A DNA stretch of 64,000 nt, from contig CM035307.1 of NCBI GenBank assembly GCA_002900995.3, positions 1,302,001 to 1,366,000 of the forward strand, in the 5' to 3' direction. The position numbers were made by a program, and so were the translations under genes. The DNA comes from Ganoderma boninense. Lineage: Eukaryota; Basidiomycota; Agaricomycetes; Polyporales; Polyporaceae. Positions 1 to 10,642 of this stretch are shown here, in pieces (the first letter of the stretch is position 1; each line of letters begins with the position of its first letter). The notes beneath the pieces were generated by a model. It saw only the letters and a list, made by a program, of their open reading frames with translations, made no database searches and was not told where the DNA came from.

Positions 1-968
1 GGGGGGTTCTACTACGCGATCGAGGAGATCCACTCGACCTCCGCCGGGCTGAGGGTCCTGCGCCTCCGCCCAGAGACTTGAGAAGATCCTCGACGGCGGC
101 CATGCCCGCAGACTTGCCTTTTTCCTTCTTGAGCCGCTTGCGCTCCTTCCGGGCCCGACGTTCTTCTGGCGTCTCGTCTTTGTGCTTACGCTTGGATTTT
201 GACTTTTTGCTTTTCTTGGCCGCCTTCTCCTCCTTGCGCTTCGCGATGAGGTACTCCGCCATAGGGTCCTCGGGGTCGATTTCAGGGCCGGACGACTCGG
301 AGGAAGCCGACCCCTCATCTCCATCTAAGGGGCCGGGTCGCTCGCTCGATTAACAAGTAGAAGCAAGGGGTAAGAAGAAGGCACGGTACTCACCCATAAT
401 CATTTGCGGCTTGGCATTCAAACTTTGCTCTTCAGCCTCCTGCCATTCGCCATCATCGCCCTTGGTCTTGGGCTGCTTGTAGTCCTTGACGTGGTCGACA
501 CGCAAGGTCCTGTCTAGGACCTTCGCCCCGTTCAGATTGTCTACCGCGAGAACGGTGGAGCGCTGGTCCTCGTACATTAGGAAGCCGAAGCCCTTCTGCT
601 TGCCGGTTTCCTTGTCGCGTGGTAGGTTCACGTCCATGACCTCGCCAAACCTAGCCCAGCTACATTGAGGCACATAGGAAGCCCTAGTACTCCATGGAAC
701 TCACTGTGAGAACATTGTAATCACATCTCCTTCAGTGAGATCTCTGTGCAGCCCTCCGACGAAGATGTAGGCAGAGTCTGGTAGCACTCGTCAACGAACG
801 ACGCGTCGAAAACGCGCATATATGCAACGTACCCTTGTAGTCGTCATGCCATGAGCCACTCGTCCCCAGATCCAACTCCCGTTCATTAATCTTGTTTATT
901 TCGCGGACGACACTGGTTAGGAATGTCAGAATGTGCGCAAAACGCCAGTTGTTGAGAACTCACTTCAT
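1..968 (-). CDS. IST3: U2 snRNP / RES-complex RNA-binding protein IST3 (RBMX2), 3' end cut by window edge
   Basis: Small RRM protein of the spliceosome; IST3/RBMX2 is a subunit of the RES complex bound to U2 snRNP and acts in pre-mRNA splicing and retention in the nucleus. Start ATG at 968 gives a two-codon micro-exon (ATGAA, 964-968), an intron, then the family N-terminus MNVVREINKINERELDLG and GSWHDDYK (exon 833-912). Later exons supply RNP2 (AYIFVGGL) and RNP1 (KGFGFLMYED), with DHVKDYKQPK closing the RRM. All four introns are short with GT..AG ends. The tail (1-349) is Lys/Arg-rich (KKSKKSKSKRKHKDETPEERRARKERK split over the exon), as in RBMX2 proteins, and is still open at base 1, so the stop codon lies outside the window. 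Identification is strong; the C-terminus is missing. Confidence 0.9.
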
Positions 969-1118
969 GGTTGTGGTCGTTGTGAGCAGAGGCCGTCGTA
1001 GGCTAAGGACGCGCCTCCGAGGAACACGTGCGCGCCTATACTGAACGCCTCGATCGGGCGCTAGCGTAAATTTTGTATCTCGTCCGTCGTCTCGCTGATC
1101 CCGGACATCCTCAAAAAC

Positions 1119-3541
1119 ATGTCCTCGTTCTCTCTACCTCAGATCAACGACAATCCTGATGGAGGTTGGGGGCCTTCATCCTCGAACTTCCCTTCCCAGT
1201 TCAAGTTCAAGGACATTCCGTACGCCCCCTACTCAAAATCTGACAAGCTAGGGCACTTCGCCGACTGGAACAATCCCACCAACGATGGTCGCCAGACCAA
1301 CCTCGGTCCCTCGTCTGCTCAGGGTTCGCGTGGTGGGGGCCCTGGCCGCAGGGGTCGTGATGGCCAGCCGGCGTTCGGCAGTGGTACCGCGAGCGCGTTC
1401 GCTTACTTCCATGCCGAGGACGAATCGAGCTTCTCTCTCGTGGATAGCAAGGCAACGGCGGCGCGGAGGGGTGGCCCTATGACACGCGGGAGGACCTCCG
1501 GTCGTGGTGGCGGAGGTTACGGACGGGGCGGAAATGCGCAGAGAACAGGCCGCGGAGGCTTTCTCCGGCGGGCGCGGTGGAGGTCAGCGCGGTGGAAGGA
1601 GAGGTTGGAGGGACTGGGAAAAAGTGCGTAGATTCCATGTTTCGATTCCTGCGAGTTTGTGAACATGTTTTGCACCTTCTAGACCGGTCGCGCACGGGAG
1701 TCATCCGTTGCAATCTCGCCTGACTGGGCTATGCTGGAGGAGATCGAGTTCCACCGTCTTGCAAAGCTGCGGCTGGAGGTGGACGAGCCCGAAGATCTGT
1801 GAGTCAATTTTGCGGCGCCTTTGATGTCACGCACTCATCTGGGTCCCGTAGTCAAACCTACGGTCGCGTGTATCCCTACGACAAGACTTACGACCGTATC
1901 AACACGAGGACTGAAAAGCCTCTTCAGCTCCTTGATCGTATCAAGTACAACCCCACCACCTCTGATGATCCTGTCATTCAGAGCGTAAGTGTATACTCCT
2001 TGCTTCGTAGGACATAGTCACTGATCTTGCGGTCGTAGTTGGCTGCGAGTGATGCGGCGACGATCTACACTACGGACGTCATTCTCAGCGTCCTCATGTG
2101 CGCGCCGAGATCGGTGTACCCTTGGGACATTGTCATCGTCCGTGAGGGTAACAAGCTGTTCTTTGACAAGCGCGACGGCGGCGGCCCTTTCGACAGCGTC
2201 ACCGTCAATGAAAATGCGGCCGATCCTCCCCAGGACGCTCAGACTGTCAATCCCAACAACCCGAACGAGAAAGTCGCCGTGCCAGAGACTCCTTCCATCA
2301 ATACTGCGACTTCCCTCTCCCTCGAGGCTACTTACATCAACCAGAACTTCTCCTTCCAGACCGTCACGGAGACCGCTCCTCCCCCGGCTGTGGACCTCTC
2401 GAAGCCGAACCCGTTCTATGGACCTGATGAAACGGAGCCTCTAGCCTCCTGTGGTTACCGCTACCGCGTCTTCGACTTGGGCGTTACCGAGGATGAAGAC
2501 ATCCGCCTCTGCGTCCGTACTGAGGTTGACGCCTACACACCCGGTCAGGACCCCACCCAGGGCCGTGGACTCGTAACCATCCGCGCGCTGAACGAGTTCG
2601 ATCCCCCGCGCGCCCGGAGCTGGCGGGGCGCCCGACTGGCGCACGAAACTCGACTCTCAGCGTGGCGCCGTCGTGGCCACCGAAATGAAGAACAACAGCT
2701 GCAAGCTCGCGAAATGGACGGTGCAGAGCGTCCTTGCGGGTGCGGAGCTTCTCAAGATCGGGTGCGTATTCCGCCATTATTTCATTCTTCCATCTATATC
2801 GGCCCAAATTTCCATATGTTTGAAACCTTGCGGCCCGGGCTGTTTGGCGATGAGTTAACACCTTTCTGTTCCGCGTTTCTAGGTGGATTTCCCGGGTGAA
2901 CCCCCGCGACAACACTCGTCACGTTATCCTTAGCACGACTTCAACGCGGCCTACCGACTTCGCGGCGCAGCTCAACGTCTCGCTTGCAAACGGCTGGGGT
3001 ATCGTCCGAACTGTCGCGGACATGTGCATGAAGCAACCCGAGGGCAAGTACGTCCTTGTGAAGGACCCTAACAAGGTGCGTCAGCACACCTTCACGTCTT
3101 CTCTACCTCTGTCTCTCTCTTTCTACCGCCCATGGCACAATCAGCACCGTGAGAGGCGCCGTCGGCGGATTTATGGGACGTAACGTCATTGGATCACTAT
3201 GTGATGACGGCCAGACATCTCCTGGTTTACATTCGAACCCAGCGGGCTTGATCCCCATCATGTCCTGGAATATAATATTGTCTTAAGAAGGCTACGTTTC
3301 CGGGTGCCTCGAGTGATCTGCATACTTGCGTCAGGTCAGGAGCATTCGCGGGTTGATAATTCGCCGTTATCTGCAGATTGTTCTTGTCTCTTCTCACAGT
3401 CACTCGTGAAACATACTGATATGCCCACGTTTACCTACTCGACAGCCTGTTCTCCGTCTGTACGCCGTGCCGGCAAACGCGTTTACGGGCGAAGAAGAGG
3501 ACGAAGACGCGGCGTTCGATGGCGACGACGGGGACGCGTAG
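1119..3541 (+). CDS. EIF3D: Translation initiation factor eIF3 subunit D, with two apparent 1-nt frameshifts
   Basis: eIF3d is a subunit of the eIF3 complex on the 40S ribosome and is known from other eukaryotes to bind the mRNA cap. Visible family segments: N-terminal [18 protein letters not shown] and [17 protein letters not shown], an Arg/Gly-rich linker, [38 protein letters not shown], a core with FYGPDE and [14 protein letters not shown], and the acidic C-terminus [16 protein letters not shown] ending at TAG 3539-3541. Six introns. Two breaks are visible. At 1560-1562 (ttt) an extra T shifts out of the frame that reads [15 protein letters not shown]. At 2603-2607 (ccccc) an extra C shifts out of the frame that reads [16 protein letters not shown]. 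Both lie in homopolymers and the gene is conserved and essential elsewhere, so sequencing or assembly error is more likely than a pseudogene. The last intron is unusually long. Confidence 0.9.
3076..3445 (+). other. Unusually long last intron of eIF3d (370 nt)
   Basis: The exons on either side join as KDPNK / [13 protein letters not shown], which is the conserved eIF3d C-terminus, with donor GTGCGT at 3076 and acceptor CGACAG ending at 3445. The other introns of this gene are about 50-115 nt. I see no coding sequence, tRNA or convincing snoRNA boxes in it. Confidence 0.75.
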
Positions 3542-4815
3542 ATTTTGGCTCGCGACTCAATCCAAGGCCGATGGCAGCAGTACCTTACAATTGTAGCATG
3601 ATCGACAGTTGTATTTCTACTGATGAGATCCATGCACCTCATGTTCCACAATCGTATCTTGTTTCTTTTTGTGACACTTTCTGGGGGACGTGGAACGATT
3701 CCATGTTATTTCGCACAGCGGCACCGGGACAAAGGCTTCGTGCTAGCCGACAATGACAGCAAGCACAGAAGGCATTGCGAATTTGAAAGGGACCTCCATC
3801 GCATGGTAACTACTCAGTGGTTGCTCACCTGACGAGTGCTAGGCGCGCGACACCTTCAGTGCACACGGTCTTCTCTCCCAGGCCAACCCTGACTGTGAGA
3901 CCTCTCAGAAGCCAGGAAGACTAAAGACTTAACCGACGGGCGTGCTTTGGCGCGATGAGAGTACGTACGTACGCCTTGGCACCGCGAGGGAATCCGCAGC
4001 GACGGGTTCACGTTCGTCCCCCCGCCCCGCCTTTGCGAACGAGCCTCGTACCATCGCGTCATCGGAACGGCGCCCGCGAACCGCGATTCGCTGGGAGGTG
4101 ACGATCGAGCGGTAGCGAGCCTCATGTTTCTGAGCACATTGCTGGCCCACTATCAAACGGGTTAACGCAGAGCGGCAGGACCAACCCCCAGCCGCGGCCC
4201 GCCTACCGACGCACGCCTCTCTGCCCCGGGACCTGATACGACACTTACGCCTCCTGAATCTAAGTCAGTCAGCAGGCCATGTCTCTGATGTGCACGCTCA
4301 GCAGCAGATCAGCGGTCGCGGCGATGGGGGTGGTGCCAGAATGCAAGTAAGGAGCCCCAGTGCGGCGACGCAGCGGCCTTCCTGCAGTTGATAGGGCGGC
4401 CAGGGCCGCTGTAACGACCTGTCTGGAGTGCACACCGAATCGACGCTACGGTCACGGTGTCTGTGCCCTGCTCAAATGCACATGTTCACCATTGGGGGTG
4501 CAGTGGCTAGAAATTCTACCGAAAATGCAAATGTGCACGATGTGGGGCTAAGTCGGCGCTGGCAACTAGTATTAGTAAATACGCCACTGCGCGGGATCGA
4601 CATACCTTGACGCCGGACTGCGGAATCCGGCTTTTACACAGTGTGTACGGATCATACACTTCGCGCCGACGCCTGCTTGAGGGAATTTCCGCATCGTCAA
4701 TGGTAATGTGTCCGTACCCCACTACATTCCGATGCACCGACATGACATTCTGCTGACATCCTACGAGGTAGTCTGAGCCGTGAGCAGTGTCTCTGCTGCA
4801 GCTTCTATGTTTGGA
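3542..4815. other. Intergenic, between convergent eIF3d and Dsc2-like genes
   Basis: About 1.27 kb with only short, compositionally driven open frames on both strands and no recognisable domain or RNA. It must hold the 3' untranslated ends of both convergent genes. Confidence 0.5.
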
Positions 4816-6581
4816 CTAAAGTTCATGAAACCAAATAAACGCGTAAGCAATACGAATGTGTGAATGGAAACGGGCAAAATGCTGCGATGCCAAGATGTCC
4901 GTCGTTGAGGATCCTCCCAGATTCCTCAGGTCAATCAATCTACCCGAAGATTGGACCCCGAAACTCAACGACTTCGTGCGAGGTGTCGCGCAAAGGGCCT
5001 CAGATAGGGCAGGCTCACCTTCTCTGTAATACGCCAAGAACGGCCTCCCGGTCCATGTCTGGAAACATCCCTGTCAGGATAGCGATTTCGCCTTCGCTCG
5101 GCGCTCTGACTGTTCCACCTCCCTGGGCCACAGGCCGGGCCCCACTCGCGAGCTCCGTCATCCACTGGCGAACCATTCCGCTGCCAGTGCCACTGGCAGG
5201 TGCACCCGTGTCGGCGCGATTCCGTGCCTGCTCGGCCCCGTTTTCTCCTGCGGACAGCGTGCTGGCCGCGCTTCGATTCGCGTCGACGCCGATGGTGCTT
5301 GGGGTGCCCGAAGAGGGGCGGGGAGCTCTCCTCCGGGGGGCGCTTCGGGCCGTGGTGACCACCTCGTCGTCGGCGAGGTTAACCGCCCTACTACTTCCTC
5401 GGGCGCTACCCGGAGCGCGCGGCTCGGGTAATACACGATGCGTGCGGCGCACGGGTTTGTCCTCCCCGAGAAGGGGCTTTAGCCAGTCTTCGGCGAGCCT
5501 TACAAGTCTTGGGGGGCAAAAAAATTGAGTAAAGCGAGTACCAACGATGACGTAGCATGTACGGCGGGGACTCACCTCGGTGGAAGTCTCCAGCCCTTGA
5601 GCTGCAGGACATCTGAGCGGTACAGGAATCCGACAAAAAGGCCCACGGCTGTCGGCAGCAGCGTGGCTGGAAGACGGGCCACCGTAAGCTGTACGAAGTG
5701 CTTATCAGCTGCCTGTCGATCACTGGCACCGAGGGCTCTAGTCGTTGTAGACCGGTGCCAAAGCCTCAGGACAACATCTGCACAACATAGCTCCTTGTCC
5801 CACCAGGGAGCCATGCGGATCCTTGGAGAACCTCAGGCAACCATATGGCCACCCTGTAGGCTCAATTCTGCCACCCCTTCCTGGAAGGTAAACGGAGCCT
5901 TTTTTACGAACCTGGAAAGCGATCGCGTATATCCAAATTTTGTCGCTCATACCGAGTCCAAAAACCCTGAAATGGTAAGCGGGCGGAACCAAGCGCATAT
6001 ACTGATATACCATCGCGAATAGGATCGCGAACGGGCCCCCAGGTATGTTGTTGAAATTCCCTTGCGTCATTGGTATGAGCTGGGCCAGTAAGAGGGTGAC
6101 GAAGGAAACAACCATCGTCGTCACGGCGGAGATGACGAAGAAGGACTAATTGTGCCGTAAAGTCAGGCATTAACGGAGTCTCAAACGAGGGTGGTGCTCA
6201 CGGCATATTTTACGCCGCCAAAGGCCCTCTCTATCGGAATGCCAACGTTGTAGAGGAGTAGCTCCGTGAGGAGGAGGTCGGTTGAACTTGCGCATGCAAG
6301 ATGATGAACGAGGAGGCGCCAATACTGTACACGGACATGCCACTGTGGTAAATCATAGTAGTCAGCAAGTCTTTGAGACCGCTTACTTGATGATGTTTGG
6401 ATATATGCGGGACAAGTTGAAGATTAAGGTAATGCTTCAAGTCAAAAATGCCCGCCACCGCCGAGGTGAGGGCGATGCCGACCATCAAGGCTGGAGGCAT
6501 GTGGTACATAAGCCGACAATTATTATGTGGAGAATGGAGATGTGACATACTCTTGGTAACGGATGCATACTCGAAAGACAT
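4816..6581 (-). CDS. dsc2: Dsc2/UBAC2-like rhomboid pseudoprotease with C-terminal UBA/CUE segment
   Basis: Likely the rhomboid-like membrane subunit of the Golgi/ER Dsc E3 ubiquitin ligase complex, which in yeasts acts in SREBP processing and membrane-protein degradation. Start ATG 6581 gives MSFEYASVTK, then after splicing TLMVGIALTSAVAG, FDLKHYLNLQLVPHISKHHQ, YWRLLVHHLACASSTDLLLTELLLYNVG and IPIERAFGG, a typical rhomboid-fold N-terminus. Later exons give hydrophobic segments (VVSFVTLLLAQLIPM; AILFAMVYQYMRLVPPAYHFRVFG; SDKIWIYAIAFQ; LLPTAVGLFVGFLYRSDVLQLKGWRLPP), a low-complexity linker, and GEIAILTGMFPDMDREAVLGVLQRR, two helices of a UBA/CUE domain. I see no rhomboid Ser/His catalytic pair, as expected for this family. 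The third UBA helix is not evident after the last donor (near 5015), so the C-terminus and the stop at 4816 are uncertain; another small indel or a different splice is possible. Confidence 0.75.
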
Positions 6582-9450
6582 TTCTCGGACAGCGCAGGCT
6601 GAACCAGCGGTGGACGGACGTGGATGTACCAGTCTGAGCGTGTGTGTCTGTGGAGCCCACGAGGTCGTCGTTCCCACGCCGGCCAGCCGCCAGCACAGTG
6701 TGACCGCATCTGTCACAGTCTCTCGCACTCCTGCCCCTCCTGCTCCAGCGAGTATTTTTACTGTCCTCCTTCCAATCACCGCGGCGTAACGCCTGGGCAC
6801 AGGTTTGACTCTGCCATCGACTTCTTTTGCGCATATAGCAAGTTTATTACTCCAAAGAGTCCGCCCTCTAGGATTTTGTTGACGCTTCCCCGCGTCCTGA
6901 TCGCTCGTCGGCCAACTCGGGAACCTGACAACGGGCGCATACACGGACCCACTGGGTACGTTTTCAAACTACAAGAAGCCATCAGACTAATCGAAAAGCA
7001 GCACGAGTTGATTAACCACAGGACGCCACCACACTGCCCCGTGGTGTCCGACGGGTGGTCTGTCGGTCACCTCACATCAGGGTGACCGAGGTCTCAGTGC
7101 CGCGATAGGCCTCAGGCTCTCAGCGAAGGAAGGTACGAAGCTTGAAGCCAGTGCCCGTCAAAGGCTCCACGGCCATGCATGCTCTTCTCTCGTTCTCACA
7201 ACGACGGCGACCGTGATTCTGAAACCCCCCTCGGCTTTAGGACGGTGCAGCCTCATACTCTCGCGCCACCCTCCTCCAATTCAGCTTGGATCCTCGGCCC
7301 CCCATTCGCTCCCTTTCATCGGCGGTCCGGCCAGGCCACGGTCATCCCTTGAAACTCCAAACCTAACAAGTCAGCATCAGCGCACTGCCCATATGTCTCC
7401 TTCTCTCCAATGCTGTCCAAACGTTCCTGGTCCCTTCGACACTGTGTCTGACACAAGCTGACACATCTCTCCCACTGGCTTTTGCATCTTGACGGCTTTA
7501 GGGTCCTCGCCATCGCTCGTCGCCAACGTCGTCTCTCCATAAATGGTGTGCCTGTCGCCCGACACCGCCTTCACTTATCGCTCACGCTGCGCTTCACCGC
7601 TGATACCGTCGTCGCTCTTCTCATCGCGATATCCATGGATCTCTCTGCCTTCTCAACCGCAACCCCTTGTGGCGTTCATTTCGCTCCCAGCTCGCATTCG
7701 CAAGCCTGTGCGCACAACACATCGAATCGCGTAAAATGGCAACACCCACATGTGCGCCTCGCCGGCCATGGCCACCACCGGGGGCGCGATGCACAAGTCG
7801 GAGTCCGGCCCTCCCGCTCTAATCTTCTCGCTCTTCGCTTCCCCATCGCCGCGATGCTCGCTGACATCCGTTACAAGGCGTCCTCCCCTCCCCTGGTCAG
7901 TTTCTCCCTTCGCCCCCATCACGAAGCCGTCATCCGAGCACCTGTGCGTTCCACCATCGTATTGGCAATTGCAGCCTCCCCCGCATCCTCAGCCTGATCC
8001 GCCGAAGTGGGCAGCATGGTCCCAGCGCAGCGGTGAGTGTAAATTGAGAGGAATGGGGGCGATGCAGCGGGACGTCATGGCATCATGACATCAAGAATAC
8101 GGTTCGGCCCACCGAGCGCTCTCACATGTCAATAGCTTTCGCGTCCACGAGGTGCTCATGCATTCGTCGAGCGCGCCGCTGCTACGGGACGATCCCCGCG
8201 CACTGACATACAAATATCATTGAACCACTCGTAGCCCGTGTGTTTTTCCGCGGTCGCCTGTCGATGCCCGGACCGCCTTGCGCCATTGCAGCACTTGACT
8301 CAAGCTCTCCGGGAGCGTACGTAAGTACGTGTTTTCCGAGCTCAAGTGCCCGCGCTCGCGCTGATCCGGGCAAAGAATCAGGTGCGTAAAGACGTAAGTT
8401 CATGTACACCGTTCGCATATGCAGCAGCAAGCTCGCAGACCCTGCCCCTTCTGATTCTGGAGCTCGCCCGCCGTGGCTCCCGAGCGTCTCGGGACACGGT
8501 CACAGACGGTGCACCGACAAGAGCGAACCGTGTACGCTCAAGGTTCCGGGGTGTGGCTCTCGGTCTCAGGCCGCACAGGCCTAGGGGCAGCGCTTGCGAT
8601 GGCCGACCTCGAGCTTCGACTTCGGCTTCGGCTTCGACTTCGCGGTCGATGCAAACTCTCGAAAGCGTCAGTCAACCTGGGCTCGGTCGAGTCCTGGAGC
8701 CGTGCGCGCACTACTTGGTAGGGCCTATCGATTGCCCAAGCTGCCTGGCATGGACAAGTGCACGCATGGGCCTCGGGCGACCGAGCGCGCGACTCGACGT
8801 CGTCGGCGTCCTTGGCCCTTGGGGTTTTTCGCAATACGCATACGTATAGCGGGAGCACAACCACATGATACCACGAAGCCGCCGGCCCACTGGGGCTTCC
8901 AGGCTTCTCATTGGTAAATTGCCCACAACGGATGGTCGCACAAATCCAGCGGCGAGCCCCGGTTTGGCAGGGTGGGGGATCGTCGTCGACTGAGACGTAT
9001 GCGTCGTGTGGCTGTCTCGTCCTTCGTGCGATACATTCATCCGGGACTCTCGCCAGCCGGTGAAGGCAGGGAAGAACGCTCGGCAGGCACGCTGTATGCG
9101 AGGAACACCGGGAAGACTGCTCTTCGCGTGTTAATATACGCCCGCCGGGACGGATGAAGGGGCAAGACGCGGGTGGGTGTAATGGGTGACAGGTATATTT
9201 AGATTATAGATAGGATTACAAGACGACCGGTCTAGCTGTACAATGTGGTTCTACAGCGGTAGACAGGGTATGGGATTAATGAATACAGTGAGCACATAGC
9301 ATGAAGCATATAACGAACGTGACCGGGACTTGGACGATCGAAGCAAAACGGCTACACCGCGATACGGCTACATCGCATTCTGCGAGGGGAACCCAGTCCG
9401 TCCACCCGTGTTGCTTCGACACGCCCTTCGTCGTGAAAGCTTGGAGTGTG
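6582..9450. other. Intergenic / no supported gene
   Basis: Upstream of the Dsc2-like start and downstream of the SnoaL-like gene. Open frames on both strands are short, overlap each other and show no domain. An AT-richer stretch around 9180-9300 probably holds the 3' untranslated end and polyadenylation region of the minus-strand gene that stops at 9451. Confidence 0.45.
8613..8641 (+). repeat. Short hexanucleotide repeat (CTTCGR)n
   Basis: Four to five tandem units of cttcga/cttcgg are visible directly. It lies in non-coding sequence; a shorter piece of the same unit recurs near 14396. Confidence 0.7.
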
Positions 9451-10642
9451 TCAGGGAGGAGAGAGCGTGAATTCCGTGCGATTGAGATGGCTGAGCGTCG
9501 ATGACTTGGAGGGCGGCGGGCCGGATTCGCTGCGCCTCCGAGAACGGACGCCGATCGTCGCCTCCTCGTCCTGTGGCGGGGCGCGGAGGAGCGCCCTGCC
9601 CGCTCTAACGACATTGCGGATGGCTTGTGCGGCTAGACGCCCCGTGACCCACTGTACGAACGTCATGCCGGGGACGAGGCCGAGCAAATCCTGCTCAGTC
9701 AAGTCGGGGTGCCGGATTCGCATGAGCCAGACTGTGCCTGCTTGGACGTCAATAAATGCTGCTGACCTTTACGTCCCAAAAGTCGCGGTGGTGGGTGATC
9801 TTGCCCGCCTCGTTGAAGGAGAGCCGCGTGATCATCGGCAGGGCGAGATGAAACGGGGATGGAGGCCAGAGGGATATGTCTGGATGGCGATTGCGTGTGG
9901 CCGGGGGTGTGGTCATAGTGACATAGTCCCGTAGCAGGACGGAGGACTCTGAATGCGGAATGAGTCCGCCTGTAGACGCGCAACCATTCGTAGGTGGCTG
10001 CTGGGCATGCGGATGGAGCCCGGGGAAGAAGAGGACGTGCAGTGTATGGTCGACCATGATCCGTTTGTGCCCATCTGTCAAGAGTCTTTAGTTTTCCACC
10101 CGCATCCAACATGGGCTTGCAGTCGCATGCGCGATGAAGCCCCAGATATTGTTCGTGGAGAATGGCGACGAGGACGCACCGAAGGAGTCGCATTCACATA
10201 CGTCATTAACCTCGTTCCACATACTAACGCCTCTAAACCACGCTTCTCTCCATCGGTGCTCCGGAGACAATCCGAAAAGCGTGCACAAAACGGCGCCAGG
10301 CTTCGGGACGTCCAGTTGCCCCAGAAACCTTGCGAGTGCATGCACGTCTCCGATAGTGTCCTTGGAGGTGGCGGTCACGAAGGGGTTCTCGTAGACGGCG
10401 TTGGGGTCGTAATAGCGTTCGACTGCATGCCAAGCGGGTGGAGAAGCACCGTAGAAGAGTTCACAGACCTCGGTGGCTGCAGCATGGTGGGGGTTGTAGA
10501 GGGACGCCACGGATGCCGTATCAAAGCTGGCGCGGGAGACAGGACGTGTGGCGGGGAAAGTGACGGTGTTGTGTGGCAGCCATAGAGAGTCGGACGAGGT
10601 CGAGGCAGTCGACGCGAGCGACCCGGAGCAAGCACTCCACAA
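9451..10642 (-). CDS. SnoaL/NTF2-like fold protein
   Basis: Three exons: 10642-10180, 10074-9767 and 9693 (or 9690) to 9451. The first intron joins CECDSF to DGHKRIMVDHTLHVLFFPG in frame. The second joins HHRDFWDVK to (Q)DLLGLVPGMTFVQWV. The segment CELFYGASPPAWHAVERYYDPNAVYENPFV and the motif TRLSFNEAGKITHHRDFWDVK are typical of fungal proteins with a SnoaL-like/NTF2-like cone fold, where a helix pair is followed by a beta sheet and a closing strand. No catalytic function can be assigned from sequence. The N-terminal ~45 residues are Ser/Thr-rich and poorly conserved in appearance, so the start at 10642 is tentative. Acceptor choice at 9693 versus 9690 changes one residue. Confidence 0.75.

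Noticed and set aside
3201..3418. Possible box C/D snoRNA in the long eIF3d intron (GTGATGA at 3201, CTGA at 3415)
   Set aside because: The boxes are more than 200 nt apart, no terminal stem pairs around them and no internal CTGA was found at normal distance.
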